Source: Sphingobium sp. AP50 (GTDB lineage: Bacteria; Pseudomonadota; Alphaproteobacteria; Sphingomonadales; Sphingomonadaceae). Taken from it: DNA of 64,000 bases. The stretch covers positions 1,116,001 through 1,180,000 of the forward strand of contig NZ_FNYZ01000001.1 of assembly GCF_900109095.1 (NCBI RefSeq), read 5' to 3'. The notes below the pieces were generated by a model. That model saw only the letters and a program-made list of their open reading frames with translations. It was not told where the DNA came from and ran no database searches. This document shows positions 61,520 to 64,000 of this stretch, one piece after another. The position numbers were made by a program, and so were the translations under genes. Numbering within the stretch: position 1 is the stretch's first letter; each line of letters starts with the position of its first letter.

Positions 61520-64000
61520 ATGAAAATAGGATTGTTGTTAGCCGCCAGTGCCTTGGCGCTAAGTTATTCTGTTCCTGCAAGTGCCAGCGATGAAACCAGA
61601 AATTCGCCAACTGGCGGCGCTCTTCCTTCCGGTGTGACGGAAGTCGGCGGTATCGTTGTCGACATGACCGGTACCAATGATACGCGCGTCGTATCGCAAC
61701 TGGCCGCCTCGGAATTGTATCGGGGCTATGCCAACTTCTCCGAAAATGCGGTTCCGGGTGTCGCGACCGGCAATCCTTTGCTGTTCGGCACCCAGACTGG
61801 CTATGACAGCACGGTGCTGGACCAACTTGGCGGTGGTATTCAGTCCCTGTCCATCCGCATCACCCTCTATGATGGTGACACGGCTCCCGGTGATTTCGAT
61901 CAGGGGGAAAACACCCTGTCGGTCAATGATATCCTGCTGGGCAACTGGTCCGATGTAACCGCCTATCAGACCACCTCAGATGGCCAGACGCTGCTCAGCA
62001 CCACCAACGGGTTCGGCAACGACATATTGGCGACCGGTTTTTTCAGCATCACGGACGTCGCGGTCCTGACGGAAATCTACAACAGCCTGCTGGCGAGCAA
62101 CGCGCTGGCTTTCACGCTGAATGACGTCGATCCCTATGACAATTATTTCGACTTCACGCAGGGCGTCGACGGCGGGCTGATCGATGTCGGCACCGGGCCG
62201 GTGGTGACGCCGCCGACTGTCCCGCCGACGGGCCAGTTCCTCTATTGGGATGGCGCCGCCGCCGGCAATGCCGACAATGGCGTGGTGAATGGCGGCGACG
62301 GTGTTTGGGATGCGACCACCGCCAACTGGACCGAAGCGGGCGGCGGCGCCAATGGCGCCTACACGCCCAATCCGGGCAGCGTGACCTTTGCCGGCACGGC
62401 GGGCACGGTGACGGTCGACAACAGCCTGGGCAATGTCGCGGTAGAAGGCATGCATTTCGCCGTTAATGGCTATCATATCGTCGGCGAAGCGATCGAACTG
62501 AGCGGCACCGCCGCGACCGTGCGAGTCGGGGATGGCACGGCCGATGGCGCGTCCTTCGTCGCCACGATCGACGCGCCGCTGACCGGCACGGCCGGCCTCA
62601 CCAAGACGGATCTGGGCATATTGGTTCTGGGTGGCGAGAACAGCTATTCCGGTACGACCACTGTGGCGGGCGGAACGCTGATGGGCTCGGCCACCAGCTT
62701 CGGCAGCGGCGACGCAGTGATCGACGCCGGTGCCAGCCTGATCATCGATCAGGCGGCTGATGCGACCTTCGCCAATGCGATTTCCGGGGAAGGCAGCCTG
62801 TTCAAGACCGGCGTCGGCACGCTGGAAGTGACGGCCGACAGCAGCCTGACCGGCCCGACGACGGTCGCCGCCGGCAAGCTCCAGGTCAATGGCAGCCTCG
62901 CTACGTCGCCAGTGACGGTCGGCAATGGCGCGACGCTGGGCGGCTATGGCACCGTGGGCGGCATCAGCGCGCAGGCGGGATCGACGGTCGCGCCGGGTGG
63001 ATCCATCGGCACGCTCAGCATCAATGGCGATTATCATCAGGCGTCGGGATCACGCTATGCCGTGGAACTGACATCGACCGGCGACACCGACCTGCTGGGC
63101 ATATCCGGTGCGGCGACGCTGGACGGCGGTGCCCAGCTGGTCGTGACCAAGACGGACGCGGCGCGCTATGTGCTGGGCAAGCGCTATACCGTGCTGACCG
63201 CCGATGGCGGCGTGACCGGCGACTATGCGCTGTCAGGCGATACGCAGGTGTCGCTCTTCTACAATCTGGTCGACAATTATGACGCGACACATGTCTATCT
63301 CGATGTTGCGCAGACGCGCTCCTTCGCCTCGGCCGGGGCAACGCCGAACCAGATTTCGGCGGCGGCGGGGGGCGACAGCACGTCCGGCACGCTGCACGAC
63401 GCGATCGGCTATCTGCAAAGCGAAGCGGAGGCCCGTGTCGCCTTCGATTCCATCTCGGGCGAAATCCACGCTACCGTCCGCGCCGCCGCGCTGGAGGACA
63501 GCCGCTTCATCCGGGAGGCCGTGAATGGCCGCCTGCTGGATGCGACCGATCCCAATGCGCTCTGGTTCCGGGGCTATGGCTCCTGGGGCCGGATGAAGGG
63601 GGATGGCAATGCCGCCCGCTATGATCGCGACATTGGCGGCTTCTTCCTGGGCTATGACATGGTTCGCAGCGGCGCGCTGCGCATCGGCCTGCTGACCGGC
63701 TACAGCCATAGCAGCGTCAAGCTGCCAGCCCGTTCCTCCTCGGCCAAGGCGGATGACGTGCATCTGGGCGCTTATGTCGGGATCGGCAAAGATGTCGGCT
63801 TCGGGGCGCGTCTGGGCGCGTCCTATAGCTTCCGTTCGATCAAGACCAGCCGGACCGTCGCCTTCACCGGCTTCACCGACTCGCTCGGCAGCAAATATGA
63901 TATCGGCATCGGTCAGGCCTTCGGCGAACTCGGCTACAAGATCGGCGTAGGCCCGGCGACGATCGAGCCGGTCGCCGGTCTGGCCTATGTCCATCTCGAT
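61520..64000 (+). CDS. Autotransporter (type V secretion), 5' part
   Basis: The gene starts at ATG 61520 with GGAG 6 nt upstream and is still open at the window edge (827 codons seen). A signal peptide (KIGLLLAASALALSYSVPAS) is followed by an unassigned N-terminal domain of about 220 residues with a DGDTAPGDFDQGENTL segment. A proline/threonine linker (VVTPPTVPPTGQ) leads to a beta-helical passenger with PATR-type repeats (ENSYSGTTTVAGGTL, DSSLTGPTTVAAGKLQVNGS). From about residue 670 an autotransporter beta-barrel begins (ALWFRGYGSWGRMKGDGNAA, RIGLLTGYSHSSVK). The passenger would be displayed at the surface; function unknown. Confidence 0.9.
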   Translation, partial: MKIGLLLAASALALSYSVPASASDETRNSPTGGALPSGVTEVGGIVVDMTGTNDTRVVSQLAASELYRGYANFSENAVPGVATGNPLLFGTQTGYDSTVLDQLGGGIQSLSIRITLYDGDTAPGDFDQGENTLSVNDILLGNWSDVTAYQTTSDGQTLLSTTNGFGNDILATGFFSITDVAVLTEIYNSLLASNALAFTLNDVDPYDNYFDFTQGVDGGLIDVGTGPVVTPPTVPPTGQFLYWDGAAAGNADNGVVNGGDGVWDATTANWTEAGGGANGAYTPNPGSVTFAGTAGTVTVDNSLGNVAVEGMHFAVNGYHIVGEAIELSGTAATVRVGDGTADGASFVATIDAPLTGTAGLTKTDLGILVLGGENSYSGTTTVAGGTLMGSATSFGSGDAVIDAGASLIIDQAADATFANAISGEGSLFKTGVGTLEVTADSSLTGPTTVAAGKLQVNGSLATSPVTVGNGATLGGYGTVGGISAQAGSTVAPGGSIGTLSINGDYHQASGSRYAVELTSTGDTDLLGISGAATLDGGAQLVVTKTDAARYVLGKRYTVLTADGGVTGDYALSGDTQVSLFYNLVDNYDATHVYLDVAQTRSFASAGATPNQISAAAGGDSTSGTLHDAIGYLQSEAEARVAFDSISGEIHATVRAAALEDSRFIREAVNGRLLDATDPNALWFRGYGSWGRMKGDGNAARYDRDIGGFFLGYDMVRSGALRIGLLTGYSHSSVKLPARSSSAKADDVHLGAYVGIGKDVGFGARLGASYSFRSIKTSRTVAFTGFTDSLGSKYDIGIGQAFGELGYKIGVGPATIEPVAGLAYVHLD

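Noticed and set aside
1..64000. tRNA, rRNA, riboswitch, integrase or transposase genes
   Set aside because: I looked for typical motifs by eye on both strands and found none I could support.

Overview
The window reads as chromosomal DNA of a GC-rich alphaproteobacterium of the Sphingomonadaceae, most likely Sphingobium or a close relative (inference). Signs are a TrcR (DUF1013) cell-cycle regulator, the tail end of a gene-transfer-agent-like phage cluster, an F0 ATP synthase operon with paired b' and b subunits and no F1 genes, a large TonB-dependent receptor, type-2 ArgC, and many short intergenic palindromes of the kind common in sphingomonads. I see no rRNA, tRNA, CRISPR array, transposase or integrase. 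Genes are dense and almost all are housekeeping.

Layout. 1-3.0 kb: end of a GTA-like cluster (NlpC/P60 tail peptidase, tail/host-specificity protein, DUF2793 protein). 3.2-10.1 kb: OmpA-type porin, DUF3885 protein, orphan Rieske oxygenase, lipoprotein Cu/Zn superoxide dismutase, ThpR, an unknown lipoprotein and a BI-1 membrane protein. 10.3-16.7 kb, minus strand: GST, an unknown secreted protein, a lipase-like hydrolase overlapping an Imm33-like protein, ClpA and a DUF1192 protein. 16.8-23.9 kb, plus: quinone oxidoreductase, membrane proteins, an LpxH-like phosphoesterase with a GT4 glycosyltransferase, TrcR, acyl-CoA ligase and MsrA. 24.3-31.9 kb: TsaC/Sua5, DUF815 ATPase, PQQ-type sugar dehydrogenase, then a PepA-MarR-NlpC/P60-ArgC operon. 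32-40.5 kb: an RsiV-like lipoprotein, RimO, TonB receptor, potassium channel with an NlpD-like LytM factor, and RadC. 40.6-44.4 kb: a YdbH-YnbE-YdbL operon for outer-membrane lipid homeostasis. 45-48.6 kb: ArsR regulator and atpI-B-E-F'-F. 48.9-64 kb: M20 peptidase, alcohol dehydrogenase, UvrC, aldehyde dehydrogenase, RecO, LeuB, a hemerythrin-like protein, threonine dehydratase, MetZ, ApaG, a LysR regulator, and an autotransporter that runs off the end.

How they fit together. Several units concern the envelope: OmpA, NlpD-like factor, YdbHE-L, TonB receptor, LpxH-like/GT4 pair and autotransporter. Others cover amino-acid synthesis (ArgC, LeuB, MetZ, threonine dehydratase), DNA repair (UvrC, RecO, RadC), protein quality control (ClpA, MsrA, PepA) and energy (F0). 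I found no convincing new defence or mobile system. The items most worth a second look are the YdbH-YnbE-YdbL operon, two repeat families each present in two equal-length copies (68 bp and 143 bp), candidate palindromic operators at the alcohol dehydrogenase, ArsR and Rieske promoters, the stem-loop between atpE and atpF', and the uncharacterised Met/Gly-rich secreted protein.
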